Shown here piece after piece: positions 50,464 through 59,295 of a stretch of DNA of 64,000 nucleotides. The notes under the pieces were generated by a model. It saw only the letters and a list, made by a program, of their open reading frames with translations. It was not told where the DNA came from and did not search any database. Every line of letters begins with the position of its first letter. The stretch's first letter is position 1. This DNA comes from an uncultured Lachnospiraceae bacterium (GTDB lineage Bacteria > Bacillota > Clostridia > Lachnospirales > Lachnospiraceae): positions 1 to 64,000 of the forward strand of contig CACXAT010000011.1 of the NCBI GenBank assembly GCA_902765725.1. Reading direction: 5' to 3'. The position numbers and the translations under genes are program-made.

Positions 50464-52635
50464 CGGATCCTCTTTCGTTTCCACAACCGGCACCACCGCA
50501 GGAAGATACCGACTGTGCTCCTTCTCCATGAAATGGCGGATCCATTCACTGTCCAGCACCTCGTCCGCCGCCATGGCGACGGTGGAGTCATCCGCATAGA
50601 GATCGAATTCCAGCTGCTTTTCATCCAGCCACTGCATCACCGCCTCATCCACGCAGTCCTCGCACAGAAGGTGATGGACCTGCACATTGCGCACCTGCCC
50701 CATCCGCCATGCCCGGGCAACTGCCTGATGGATCAGGGAAGGCTTGATCTGGGGCTCGCAGAAGATCACGATGCTGGCGGCCTGTATGTTAAGCCCGGTT
50801 CCTCCTGCCTGCACCTGACTTATCAGGATGCTTCCGGGCGCTGCCTCGGTAAACCGGTCCACGATCAGCTGCCGCTCCGCCACTGCCGTACTGCCGGTGA
50901 TCGTCCCTACGCAGCGGCCTGCCAGGAGCTTCTCCGCCTTCGCAATAGTATCCCGGAAATAAGAATAGAGAATGGTCTTCCTTCCGGCCCTCTCCGCCTC
51001 CGCACACAGCTCAGCCAGCCGCTGCGCCTTGGAAGAGGTCGAAAGATCTGACTGAAGAAAGCCGACACGCCTGGCCCCCATGAAGTTCCCCGCCAGGATC
51101 TGATTCCCATACTCCCTGCGGTCCTCCTCGCTCATGCGGCACCACTCTTCCTTCACCTCCACAGGAGGAAGTTCCTGCAGGACCTCCTCCCTCTGGCGCC
51201 TCAGATAGACCGGCGATATCATCTCCCTGAACTCCCTCGTCCGGCTCAGCGCCGCAGCCTCCTGCACCTGACTGCGCAGATCCGGCCTCAGAAAACCGAT
51301 CAGCGAACACATCTCACTGACCCTGTTCTCCAGCGGGGTGCCGGTCATCAGAAGGATATTCTCGGATTCATCCTCCAGCATGTGCACATACCGGGTCCTC
51401 ATGGCCTCCGGATTCTTGATATAATGCGCCTCGTCAATGACCATCATCCGAAGGGTAATCTTATTGTTGATCCTTCCGATCACCTTGACCATGCTCTCAT
51501 AATTGGTGACAGCCACGCCGCCCTGCAGGCTCCAGTTCTGAAGCCCCTCCTCCAGTTCCGGGCCGTGAAGAAGAAACGCGCTCAGGGTGCTGAACTTCCC
51601 GATCTCCCTGCACCAGTTGACAAGCACGCCGGCAGGGCAGACTACCAGAAAATGACCGCCCCCTGACGATGCATGCAGATGCGCCATGGCACAGATCGCC
51701 TGGATCGTCTTGCCAAGGCCCATGTCATCCCCCAGGAGCACCCGCTTCTGGTGAAGGATGTACTTTACTCCGAATTCCTGATAGGCACGAAGGGTTCCGG
51801 TAAAGCAGCTCAGATCCAGGGAATAAGAATCGATCTTCGCGGCAAGCTCCGCGGGAATGCTGCTGACGGACGCGGAGCCTGAAGCGGCCTGTCCGCACAC
51901 CTTCTCCAGGATCACATAATACTGGGCACCGTGCTGTTCAAAGTCCCGCTTCGCCTCATCGCTGCTGATCCGGACAAGATCACTCCAGCGTGCGGTCAGC
52001 CTTCCTGCCCGCTCATACACAGAAGAGGCCGCAAACTCCGTCAGGTCACTGATCGCGGCGGTAACTGCCTCCTTCTTCTTCCTGCCGGTAAACAGCCACC
52101 TGAGATTCCCCCTGACCGTGATCCGGGGCAGGATCTGCTCTGTGCAGGCATGAAATGCAGTGCGCACCGGCTCCGCATCCGACAGCAGTTCACTGCCGAT
52201 CCTGCAGACGGCAACGGCACGGATCAGCCGCAGATTCCTCTCTGAATCATCTTCAATGGACAGCCGGACCGTCTTCTTCCCCGCGATCTGCCTGCCAAAT
52301 ACCGCAAGGATCGCCCGGATAGAGATAACCTGCTTCTCCCCGATCCCGTCAATCGCATGCAGATCGCTGTCTTCGGCCGCCGCCAGATCCCTGAGCGTCA
52401 GATATCCCGCATCCTTCAGGGCCGTGACCCGGATACCCGCCTTGGAATTGCGAAGCTCCTCCACCGGGATCTGCGCAAGAGACTCCATTGCCTCCAGCGA
52501 CAGCAGGTCAGCTGCCGCGTTCCGGATCTCCTCCTCCCGAAGGGATGCCTCCTGCGGCATGCGGCTCAGGCTCTCGTCCAGCGACGTGACCATCCCGATC
52601 AGCTTATTTACATCCTGAAAATGAATCCGTCTCAT
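50455..52635 (-). CDS. SNF2-family DEAD/DEAH helicase with N-terminal helix-hairpin-helix
   Basis: 726 residues. The N-terminus (about 60-115) has a helix-hairpin-helix DNA-binding element (LAAAEDSDLHAIDGIGEKQV, in part). The SNF2 ATPase follows: DDMGLGKTIQ (about 300), VIDEAHYIKN (about 398), LMTGTPLENR, and in the second lobe QVQAGGTGLNIQAAS and AWRMGQ. This is a Swi2/Snf2-type DNA translocase like those used in repair or transcription recycling (RapA/HepA group). No restriction or defence partner is adjacent. Length and motifs are complete. Confidence 0.88.
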   Translation of the reverse strand: MRRIHFQDVNKLIGMVTSLDESLSRMPQEASLREEEIRNAAADLLSLEAMESLAQIPVEELRNSKAGIRVTALKDAGYLTLRDLAAAEDSDLHAIDGIGEKQVISIRAILAVFGRQIAGKKTVRLSIEDDSERNLRLIRAVAVCRIGSELLSDAEPVRTAFHACTEQILPRITVRGNLRWLFTGRKKKEAVTAAISDLTEFAASSVYERAGRLTARWSDLVRISSDEAKRDFEQHGAQYYVILEKVCGQAASGSASVSSIPAELAAKIDSYSLDLSCFTGTLRAYQEFGVKYILHQKRVLLGDDMGLGKTIQAICAMAHLHASSGGGHFLVVCPAGVLVNWCREIGKFSTLSAFLLHGPELEEGLQNWSLQGGVAVTNYESMVKVIGRINNKITLRMMVIDEAHYIKNPEAMRTRYVHMLEDESENILLMTGTPLENRVSEMCSLIGFLRPDLRSQVQEAAALSRTREFREMISPVYLRRQREEVLQELPPVEVKEEWCRMSEEDRREYGNQILAGNFMGARRVGFLQSDLSTSSKAQRLAELCAEAERAGRKTILYSYFRDTIAKAEKLLAGRCVGTITGSTAVAERQLIVDRFTEAAPGSILISQVQAGGTGLNIQAASIVIFCEPQIKPSLIHQAVARAWRMGQVRNVQVHHLLCEDCVDEAVMQWLDEKQLEFDLYADDSTVAMAADEVLDSEWIRHFMEKEHSRYLPAVVPVVETKEDPSA

Positions 52636-52724
52636 AATAATAAAAATGCTCCCTGCTCTTCCGGCGCACAGTTATGCGCGCCGCCTTTGCAGGAAGCATA
52701 CCATATTTTATATCCATTTCCTAT

Positions 52725-52760
52725 CAGCTGCAGTCCAGTCAGCTGCGGTCCAGTCAGCTG
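52725..52760 (-). repeat. 15-bp tandem repeat over the KamA stop codon, giving three in-frame stops
   Basis: Two exact-but-one copies of CAGCTGCRGTCCAGT (52725-52739, 52740-52754) plus CAGCTG (52755-52760). On the coding strand each 15-base unit (5 codons) contains TGA in the kamA frame, so the reading frame meets three stops in a row. Confidence 0.8.
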
Positions 52761-53872
52761 TGCTTCTCCCAGCCAGGGATGTTCTCCAGCCAGCACTGAT
52801 CCTCCCGGAGCTTCATGGTAAAGAGCCGCTCGTCATTCTCCCGGTACTTGGACTGGTGATACCTGAACACCATCTCCTCTCCCAGTCTTCCCAGGATCTC
52901 GATCTTGCCCGTCACATGGGACAGCACGTACCGGAACGCCTTGGCCTGGCCGCTGCACAGGGTCCTGGCCTTTGAAACGATCTCATATCCTCTCTCCAGC
53001 GGGACCTGGAACTGGGTCAGGACACCCTTTGCCGGCCTGCACTGGAACACGTAGTAAGGCAGAGCCCCGATGGAGGTAAGAGAGTTCAGAAGCTGCGCCA
53101 GGACCTCGGGATCATCATTGACCCCCTTCAGGAGAACCGCCTGGTTTCGTACCGGACAGCCTGCCTCGATCAGCGCCCGCACAGCCCTCTTTGATTCCTC
53201 CGTGATCTCATGGGGATGATCAAAGTGGGTGACGATATAGATCTGCTTGTGGCTTCCGTACTCCCTGAGAATGTCAAGAAGCTCCGGATCGTCATAGATG
53301 CGCATCGGAAGGACCACCGGGGTGCGCGTACCAAAGCGGATGTAATCCAGCTGCGGAAGGTCCACCAGATGATCCAGATACTCCCGGATCACATCATTCT
53401 CATTGATGAAGGCATCCCCGCCCGACAGGAGGATATTGTTGATCTCGGGATGGGCCTTCACATACTCTGCCATACCCAGGATCTGCTTCGTCACCTCATC
53501 ATGGGTATAGCCGACCATACGCTTGCGGAAGCAGTGGCGGCAGTACATGGAGCACTGGCTGGTCGTCAGCACCAGCGCCGTCTGGGCGTACTTGTGCTGC
53601 ACACCGGTCAGTACAGTATTATGCGATTCACCACTCGTATCCTCATGTCCGTGGACACTGTCCTCCACCGCGGACGGGACACTCAGCCTGCGGATCGGAT
53701 CTTCCGGATCGGAAGGATCGATCAGATTCAGATAATACGGAGGAATGCTGACAGGATATCTCTTTGCGACCTTTCTCAGTGTATCCGCCTCTTCCCCGGT
53801 AATCCCGAGGGCCGACAGCACCTGGTCGATATCCCTGATACAATTGTCAAGAAGGCCCTGCAGTATACTCAT
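52754..53872 (-). CDS. KamA-family radical SAM protein (aminomutase-like)
   Basis: 372 residues. CSMYCRHCF gives the cluster ligands Cys107, Cys111 and Cys114; ILLSGGDAF and LRIGTR-like IRFGTRTPVV follow as in lysine 2,3-aminomutase. The C-terminus lacks the PGGGGK-type PLP-lysine segment of the classical enzyme and instead has HVTGKIEILG. It may be an EpmB-like or glutamate/lysine aminomutase relative with an altered PLP site. It stands alone, and the substrate is open. Confidence 0.82.
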   Translation of the reverse strand: MSILQGLLDNCIRDIDQVLSALGITGEEADTLRKVAKRYPVSIPPYYLNLIDPSDPEDPIRRLSVPSAVEDSVHGHEDTSGESHNTVLTGVQHKYAQTALVLTTSQCSMYCRHCFRKRMVGYTHDEVTKQILGMAEYVKAHPEINNILLSGGDAFINENDVIREYLDHLVDLPQLDYIRFGTRTPVVLPMRIYDDPELLDILREYGSHKQIYIVTHFDHPHEITEESKRAVRALIEAGCPVRNQAVLLKGVNDDPEVLAQLLNSLTSIGALPYYVFQCRPAKGVLTQFQVPLERGYEIVSKARTLCSGQAKAFRYVLSHVTGKIEILGRLGEEMVFRYHQSKYRENDERLFTMKLREDQCWLENIPGWEKHS

Positions 53873-54008
53873 GTTCCACCACCCTTTCGCATGAGATGCT
53901 GTATGTACTACGAAATGACAATTTATGTATGAAGAATTATGATATAGCCGATTTTAGTATATCCTGTCAGATTCCGGCAACTGTTTTCACAGTTTTTTTA
54001 TTGAATTT

Positions 54009-55322
54009 TCACATTTCCGTATAGCTGCTGACCGCTGCGCCGCAGGCAGCCTCCTCTTTGTAGCGGCTCATCGAGAGGTCGACGCCGAACTTCTTCCTGA
54101 ACATCTCCTGCAGCATGGGGTTCATGCGGAGCCCATTTCCGGAGGCGATCAGGTGATCCGCCGTGATGCCGGTCCCCTCATGGATGGTCTCGTACATCTG
54201 ATACAGCTCCTGCGCCATTCCGTCCATGATCGCCCAGGTCAGGGATGCCGGCGTGAAGTTGTCTTCACTGATATTGCTGATGCTCCCGCGAAGAGACGGG
54301 TCTACCCTCGTTCCGGCAAATGTGGTGACCGCGCGCATCGGATCCTCCAGCTGCATTCCCTCCTCGGCAAGACTGCCCAGGACATCATACAGCGGCTCGG
54401 AGCCTGCGCCGATCTTCTGGGCAAAGGCGCGGAAGAACTTCTCCAGGATCGCATAGGCCCTGCCTCCGCACAGCGCAGAACCGGCCAGCAGATATCTGCC
54501 GGGAGTGAAAGGCCGTGCCTCGATCCCGGGCGCCGTAAAGTACTGATCCGACAGGATGGAGATCTGTCCGCCGGTCCCCATATTGACCAGGACCGCGTTC
54601 GGGGTGAAACCGGCAGAGCCCAGGAAGGCCGCCTGATTGTCCCCGATCGCTGCAGTGACCGGTCTGCCACGGAATTCGCCAAGCTTTGCGAAATCCTCAC
54701 GGACCTCGGGAAGCATGCAAAGATCCGCGCTCATCCCCAGCTTCTCAAGCGCATCCGTCCGGTAGCAGGCCTTCTGCGCGTCAAACAGCCCGGTGCTGTC
54801 TGCCATGCCGGCATGCATCAGCGGCTTCTTTCTGCCGGTCAGCTTCATCCCCAGATAATCACCGATGGTGCAGAACCCGACGGCGCTCTCCGGGACCAGT
54901 CCGTGCCTGCGGTTGTAGATATGCGTCACAAGACCGTAGCCGCTGGCGGCCCAGATGCCGCAGACATCACGGATCTCCTCCACCACGCTGCGTCCGCCGT
55001 CTTCCTTCAGGTTTCCTCGGCCATCCTGCCAGGTGTAAAGCGGGCTGACACAGTTTCCCTCCTCATCGAAATACAGGATTCCGTGCATCTGTCCGGTAAG
55101 CCCGATGGTCCCTATGTCCTCCCAGGTGTCGATCATCTCATCGGCGACCGCGAGGGCCTTCTCCATGATCCTGTCCACATCCTGGATCCGCTCCCACTCA
55201 TTGCCACGGTCGATAAAGCACTGATTCTCGACCGTTTTCGCGTCGCAGACAGAACCGTCCTCCCGGTCCAGCACCGCCGCGCTGATGGTTGTTGTTCCGA
55301 TATCAAGTCCCAATGCTTTCAT
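54009..55322 (-). CDS. FGGY-family carbohydrate kinase (sedoheptulokinase-like)
   Basis: 437 residues from ATG 55322, chosen because AAAGGAGG lies about 7 bases upstream; a longer frame has no similarity. The phosphate-1 loop is GLDIGTTTIS (4-13), then TGQMHGILY, the catalytic base AIGDNQAA and the adenosine motif ASGNGLRMNP near the C-terminus. The layout best fits the sedoheptulokinase/xylulokinase-like branch. It is divergent from the amidohydrolase gene, which may act in the same catabolic step. No transporter is adjacent. The sugar is not fixed. Confidence 0.82.
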   Translation of the reverse strand: MKALGLDIGTTTISAAVLDREDGSVCDAKTVENQCFIDRGNEWERIQDVDRIMEKALAVADEMIDTWEDIGTIGLTGQMHGILYFDEEGNCVSPLYTWQDGRGNLKEDGGRSVVEEIRDVCGIWAASGYGLVTHIYNRRHGLVPESAVGFCTIGDYLGMKLTGRKKPLMHAGMADSTGLFDAQKACYRTDALEKLGMSADLCMLPEVREDFAKLGEFRGRPVTAAIGDNQAAFLGSAGFTPNAVLVNMGTGGQISILSDQYFTAPGIEARPFTPGRYLLAGSALCGGRAYAILEKFFRAFAQKIGAGSEPLYDVLGSLAEEGMQLEDPMRAVTTFAGTRVDPSLRGSISNISEDNFTPASLTWAIMDGMAQELYQMYETIHEGTGITADHLIASGNGLRMNPMLQEMFRKKFGVDLSMSRYKEEAACGAAVSSYTEM

Positions 55323-55507
55323 GTCTCCGCCTCCTTTGTATGAGCTGCCATATTCATTTTTCTGCATGGTCTCATAATGCCTGTTCTCAGGATATCTTAC
55401 CACGAACAGCCCTCCTATACCAGTTTGTGCATACCTCTGATTTCCGGGTGAATTCATCTCATTTTATGCTATACTGGTCTCTGGTTTTTTTAGAAAGGAT
55501 ATATCCC

Positions 55508-56419
55508 ATGATCATCGATTTTCACACCCATATATTCCCGGACAGGATCGCTGACAAGACCATAGAAGCCCTGTCCGGTGTCTCCAGCATCCGCCCCGCG
55601 TCCGACGGAACGGCAGAGGGCCTCTCACAGTCCATGGCCCGTGCCGGGATCGGCCTGAGCGTCAACCTCCCGGTCCTCACGCGGCCGGAGCAGGCAGACA
55701 AGGTCAATGACAGCCTGATCCGCAGCCGGGAGAGGGACATGGAGATGGGAATCCTCTCCTTTGGCGGTATGCACCCGGGCTACGGGCAGTACCGGGAGAA
55801 GCTTGGCATGCTCGCGTCTGAAGGCGTGAAAGGGATCAAACTGCATCCGGCCTATCAGAGGACCGATCTGGACGAGCCGGCCATGATGAGGATCATCGAC
55901 GCCGCCAGCGAATACGGCCTGATCACCCTTCTTCACGCAGGACTCGACATCGGGATCCCGGGACATGACTATTCCTCCATCCCCATGATCCTGCGCATCC
56001 TCGAGGAGGTGCGCCCGCAGAAGCTGGTCCTGGCCCACATGGGCGGATGGAAGAACTGGAAAGCGGTCGGACAGTATCTGGCCGGAGCCGATGTCTGGCT
56101 CGACACCGCCTTTGTCATGGGAAGGATCGATACGAAAGGCACCGCATCGCCCGGTCCGGACATCGACCAGTGGACGCAGTTCCCGGTCCCTTCCGGCAGC
56201 TGGGATCCGGATACGGACGATCGCTACAATATGACATCCGATGCCTTCCTTGCCCTGTGCAGGAAGCACGGCACAGACCGCATCCTCTTCGGAACAGACT
56301 GCCCCTGGGCGGATCAGAAGGCCTATGTGGACGCCTTCCGAAGCCTCCCCTTCACCAAGGAGGAACAGACCGCGATCCTGGGCGGCAACGCCGCAACCCT
56401 TCTGAATATGCAGCTCTGA
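55508..56419 (+). CDS. Amidohydrolase-2 family metal hydrolase
   Basis: 303 residues from ATG 55508, with AGAAAGGA about 10 bases upstream. A TIM barrel of the PF04909 type: FHTHIFPD (5-12) supplies the first histidines, HPAYQR and LLHAGLDIG follow, AHMGGWKNW carries the third site and FGTDCPWAD the aspartate. Such enzymes hydrolyse or decarboxylate small carboxylates. The divergent FGGY kinase shares the intergenic region 55323-55507. The substrate is unknown. Confidence 0.85.
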   Translation: MIIDFHTHIFPDRIADKTIEALSGVSSIRPASDGTAEGLSQSMARAGIGLSVNLPVLTRPEQADKVNDSLIRSRERDMEMGILSFGGMHPGYGQYREKLGMLASEGVKGIKLHPAYQRTDLDEPAMMRIIDAASEYGLITLLHAGLDIGIPGHDYSSIPMILRILEEVRPQKLVLAHMGGWKNWKAVGQYLAGADVWLDTAFVMGRIDTKGTASPGPDIDQWTQFPVPSGSWDPDTDDRYNMTSDAFLALCRKHGTDRILFGTDCPWADQKAYVDAFRSLPFTKEEQTAILGGNAATLLNMQL

Positions 56420-56450
56420 TGAAGAATCTCTGATCATACTGTTTATTTTT

Positions 56451-56499
56451 CCGCATCTGTGATATAACTCTTGGGGGCTGTGGCAGATGCGGATTTTTT
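56451..56499 (+). terminator. Intrinsic terminator after the amidohydrolase
   Basis: CCGCATCTG (56451-56459) and CAGATGCGG (56484-56492) form a 9-bp stem with a 24-base loop, followed by ATTTTTTC. Confidence 0.75.
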
Positions 56500-56546
56500 C
56501 TGCCATGGGCCGTTTTGATTATGGACAAAAGAGGTGACTTACCGGG

Positions 56547-57887
56547 ATGGCTCATTCAGGCGGAACTACAATTATGACAGAGGGGGATTACAGGAAGGAG
56601 ATCATCTTCTTCGCGATCCCTGTATTTATCGGCGCACTGTTTCAGCAGATGTACAACACGGCGGACTCACTGATCGTCGGCAATTATCTGGGGCACGATG
56701 CCCTGGCGGCTGTCAGCTCCACCGGCTCTCTGACCTTTCTGCTGGTCGGTTTCTTCTGGGGATTCTCCAACGGAGCGGGCGTGATCGTAGCCCGTTTCAT
56801 CGGGGCAAGAAATGAAGACCGGACCTTTCACGCGGTCCATACGGCGATGGGCGTGGGGCTGGTCTGCGGCATCGCCATGACGATCCTCGGCGTGATCATC
56901 TCTCCTATCCTGCTGCGCATCATGCAGACGCCCCAGAGCGTGTACGTGGAAGCCAAGACCTACCTGACGATCTATTTCGCCGGCTCCTTCTTCCTGGTCA
57001 TGTACAACATGATGGTCGCGATCCTGCAGGCTGCAGGAGACAGCCGTCATCCGCTCTACTATCTGGTCATCAGCTCCCTGACCAATATCGTCCTCGACAT
57101 CGTCTTTATCACGGTCTTCCGGATGGGGGTGGAGGGCGCTGCGCTGGCCACGATCCTCTCGGAGTGCCTGAGCATGCTGCTCTGTCTCCAGCGCCTGCTG
57201 AGGGCGCAGGATACCTACCGGGTCGACCTTCGGAAGATTCATTTCGACAAAAGGTGCGTACAGCAGATCATCCATCAGGGTCTGCCGACCGCCTTCCAGT
57301 CGACCGTTATCGATATAGGCAATATCCTGATCCAGTCCTATATCAATTCCTTCGGCGCCCTCGCCATGGCGGGCATCGGCGCCTACACCAAGATAGAGGG
57401 ATTCTGCTTCCTGCCGGTCACTTCATTTTCGACCGCAGTCACGACCTTCGTCAGCCAGAACTACGGCGCCGGGCGCAGGGACCGTGTCCGGAAGGGCTCC
57501 TTCTTCTCCATCGCCTGTGTGGTCATCATGATCGAGGCCATCGGCGTCGTGATGTTCCTTCTGGCTCCGCAGCTGGTGGGCGCCTTCAGCAGCGACCCAT
57601 CCGTCATCGTCTACGGCGTGGGACGTGCCCATGTGTGCTGCCTGTTCTACTGCCTGCTGGGCTTCTCCCACATCTCCTCCGCAGTACTGCGGGGCATCGA
57701 CAAGCCGGTCACCCCGACCGTCATCATGATGGTCTGCTGGTGCGCGGTGCGTGTGGCAAGCGTGCTGACCATCGGGCAGATCTGGCACAGAGTCGAGCTA
57801 TCCTACTGGCTGTATCCGGTAACCTGGACGCTGAGCTCGGTACTGTTCATCGTTATCCTTACAAAAGAACTGAGGAAGAAGACCTGA
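56547..57887 (+). CDS. MATE-family efflux transporter (third copy)
   Basis: 446 residues, about 12 membrane helices. The entry is KEIIFFAIPVFIGALFQQMYN (in parts), TADSLIVGNYLG, then LQAAGDSRHPLY; this resembles the DinF branch more than the copy at 42.6 kb. GAGGTG lies about 11 bases before ATG 56547; a second ATG nine codons later is possible. It is monocistronic, with terminators on both sides. Substrate unknown. Confidence 0.9.
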   Translation: MAHSGGTTIMTEGDYRKEIIFFAIPVFIGALFQQMYNTADSLIVGNYLGHDALAAVSSTGSLTFLLVGFFWGFSNGAGVIVARFIGARNEDRTFHAVHTAMGVGLVCGIAMTILGVIISPILLRIMQTPQSVYVEAKTYLTIYFAGSFFLVMYNMMVAILQAAGDSRHPLYYLVISSLTNIVLDIVFITVFRMGVEGAALATILSECLSMLLCLQRLLRAQDTYRVDLRKIHFDKRCVQQIIHQGLPTAFQSTVIDIGNILIQSYINSFGALAMAGIGAYTKIEGFCFLPVTSFSTAVTTFVSQNYGAGRRDRVRKGSFFSIACVVIMIEAIGVVMFLLAPQLVGAFSSDPSVIVYGVGRAHVCCLFYCLLGFSHISSAVLRGIDKPVTPTVIMMVCWCAVRVASVLTIGQIWHRVELSYWLYPVTWTLSSVLFIVILTKELRKKT

Positions 57888-57909
57888 CCCGGGCTTCTTC
57901 CTCTTTCTT
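57872..57909. terminator. Bidirectional terminator between MATE gene and selenium operon
   Basis: GAGGAAGAAG and CTTCTTCCTC form a perfect 10-bp stem around 12 bases, followed on plus by TTTCTT; on minus TTCTTTTG follows. The stem overlaps the MATE stop region. Confidence 0.7.
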
Positions 57910-57934
57910 ATCTTCCGTATCATTCTTACCATTC

Positions 57935-59143
57935 TCAACAATGGCCGCATATCTCACCGAGTGCCTGCGCAGCTGTCTCGATCTCATCCTCCCTCGTTGC
58001 CCAGCCAAATGAAAACCGCACGGTTCCGGACGGGTATGTCCCGAGGCTCCTGTGGGCGGACGGAGCACAGTGAAGGCCGACCCTGGTCATGATCCCGTAC
58101 TCACTCTCCAGCCGGAAGGCCAGATCCGAAGGATCCAGGGCCGTCGGGCAGACAGAGACCACAGCGCTTCGCTCCAGGGCACTCTCTGGCCCTGCGATCT
58201 TCAGCATCCCATCCTGTACCAGAGGCTGGATCCGGTCGAGAAACTCCTGTGTCATCTGCCTCTCATGGACAAGGATGCTGTCCATCCCTCTCTCCTTAAG
58301 AAACTTCAGGGAAGCCCCGAGGCCGGCGATCCCCGGCAGGTTCAAAGTCCCGGCTTCAAACCGGTCCGGAAGGATCTGCGGCACCTGCTCCGTATGACTG
58401 AAGCTGCCCGTTCCTCCGGAGATGAGCGGATCGATCTGCCCTGCCAGCGCATCAGTAAGGATAAATCCCCCGATCCCCTGCGGTCCCAGCAGGCCCTTGT
58501 GCCCTGTGAAAGCCAGAGCGTCGATCCCAAGCTTCTCCATATCAATGGGAAATGCCCCCGCCGTCTGCGCGCTGTCCACGATAAAGATCAGTCCGTGCTT
58601 CCTGCAGAAAGCACCGGCCTCTTCCACCGGCATCAGCGTGCCGCTGACATTGCTGGCAGTCATCATGACCACAGCCCTGGTGGAGGGGCGAAGCAGCTTC
58701 TCCATCTCCTGAATCTGAAGATGCCCTTCTGCGTCACAGGGGATCCGGGTGTAGATGATCTCCTTCTCCCGGCTGCCCTGAGCCGTATCAGAAAGTTCCA
58801 CCGCAATCTGATTGAGCGGGCGCATCACCGCATTGTGCTCCATGGCAGAGACCAGCACATGATCTCCCGGGATCAGGAGTCCCTTCAGCAGGACATTCAG
58901 GCTCTCCGTGATATTCTTCGTGAAGATCACATTGCGGGCATCCGGACCATGAAACAGTTCGCAGAGCAAAGCTCTCGTATCGTAGACGATCTCCTCCGCC
59001 TCGTAGGCTGTTTCGTAGGAGCTTCTCGACACATTGCTCCCGATCCGGGTCATATAATCCGTCATCGCCCGGATCACCTCACCTGGTTTTGGAAATGAGG
59101 TACAGGCGTAGTCCATGTAGATCCTGTCGCAGGTCCTGTCCAT
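57935..59143 (-). CDS. NifS/CsdB-like class V aminotransferase (cysteine desulfurase or selenocysteine lyase type)
   Basis: 402 residues from ATG 59143, chosen because AGGAGGACATTTTCA lies upstream. A PLP fold-type-I enzyme: N-terminal MDYACTSFPKPGEV, probable PLP lysine in TGHKGLLGPQG (about residue 230), and the C-terminal RVGLHCAPSAH segment, where the Cys matches the catalytic cysteine of NifS-like enzymes. Placement directly after selD points to selenium or sulfur delivery to SelD or YedF. It is separated from selD by 150 bp with a long inverted repeat. Exact donor unproven. Confidence 0.85.
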   Translation of the reverse strand: MDRTCDRIYMDYACTSFPKPGEVIRAMTDYMTRIGSNVSRSSYETAYEAEEIVYDTRALLCELFHGPDARNVIFTKNITESLNVLLKGLLIPGDHVLVSAMEHNAVMRPLNQIAVELSDTAQGSREKEIIYTRIPCDAEGHLQIQEMEKLLRPSTRAVVMMTASNVSGTLMPVEEAGAFCRKHGLIFIVDSAQTAGAFPIDMEKLGIDALAFTGHKGLLGPQGIGGFILTDALAGQIDPLISGGTGSFSHTEQVPQILPDRFEAGTLNLPGIAGLGASLKFLKERGMDSILVHERQMTQEFLDRIQPLVQDGMLKIAGPESALERSAVVSVCPTALDPSDLAFRLESEYGIMTRVGLHCAPSAHRSLGTYPSGTVRFSFGWATREDEIETAAQALGEICGHC

Positions 59144-59209
59144 TGAAAATGTCCTCCTATGCTGCAGATGCATCTTCTGCCTGATTCTGACTGTCCTTAT
59201 TATACAATA

Positions 59210-59278
59210 ACAGGTCAGCCAGCATTGCCTTGAGTTTGTGGGCACAGAACTCTATGCAGATGATGCTGGCTGACCTGT
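59210..59278. repeat. 16-bp perfect inverted repeat between selD and the NifS-like gene
   Basis: ACAGGTCAGCCAGCAT (59210-59225) and ATGCTGGCTGACCTGT (59263-59278) pair exactly; the 37-base loop contains a second GAGTT/AACTC hairpin. On minus the stem is followed by TATTGTATAATAAGG, which holds a -10-like TATAAT, so it may mark the start of a separate transcript or a processing site. It has no clean T-run. Confidence 0.75.
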
Positions 59279-59295
59279 GAACTGTAACAAACCCT

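Noticed and set aside
53979..53999. Terminator on plus (AACTGT-tttc-ACAGTT then T-run)
   Set aside because: No plus-strand gene lies upstream; it sits in the promoter region of the minus-strand kamA gene. Recorded but not called.
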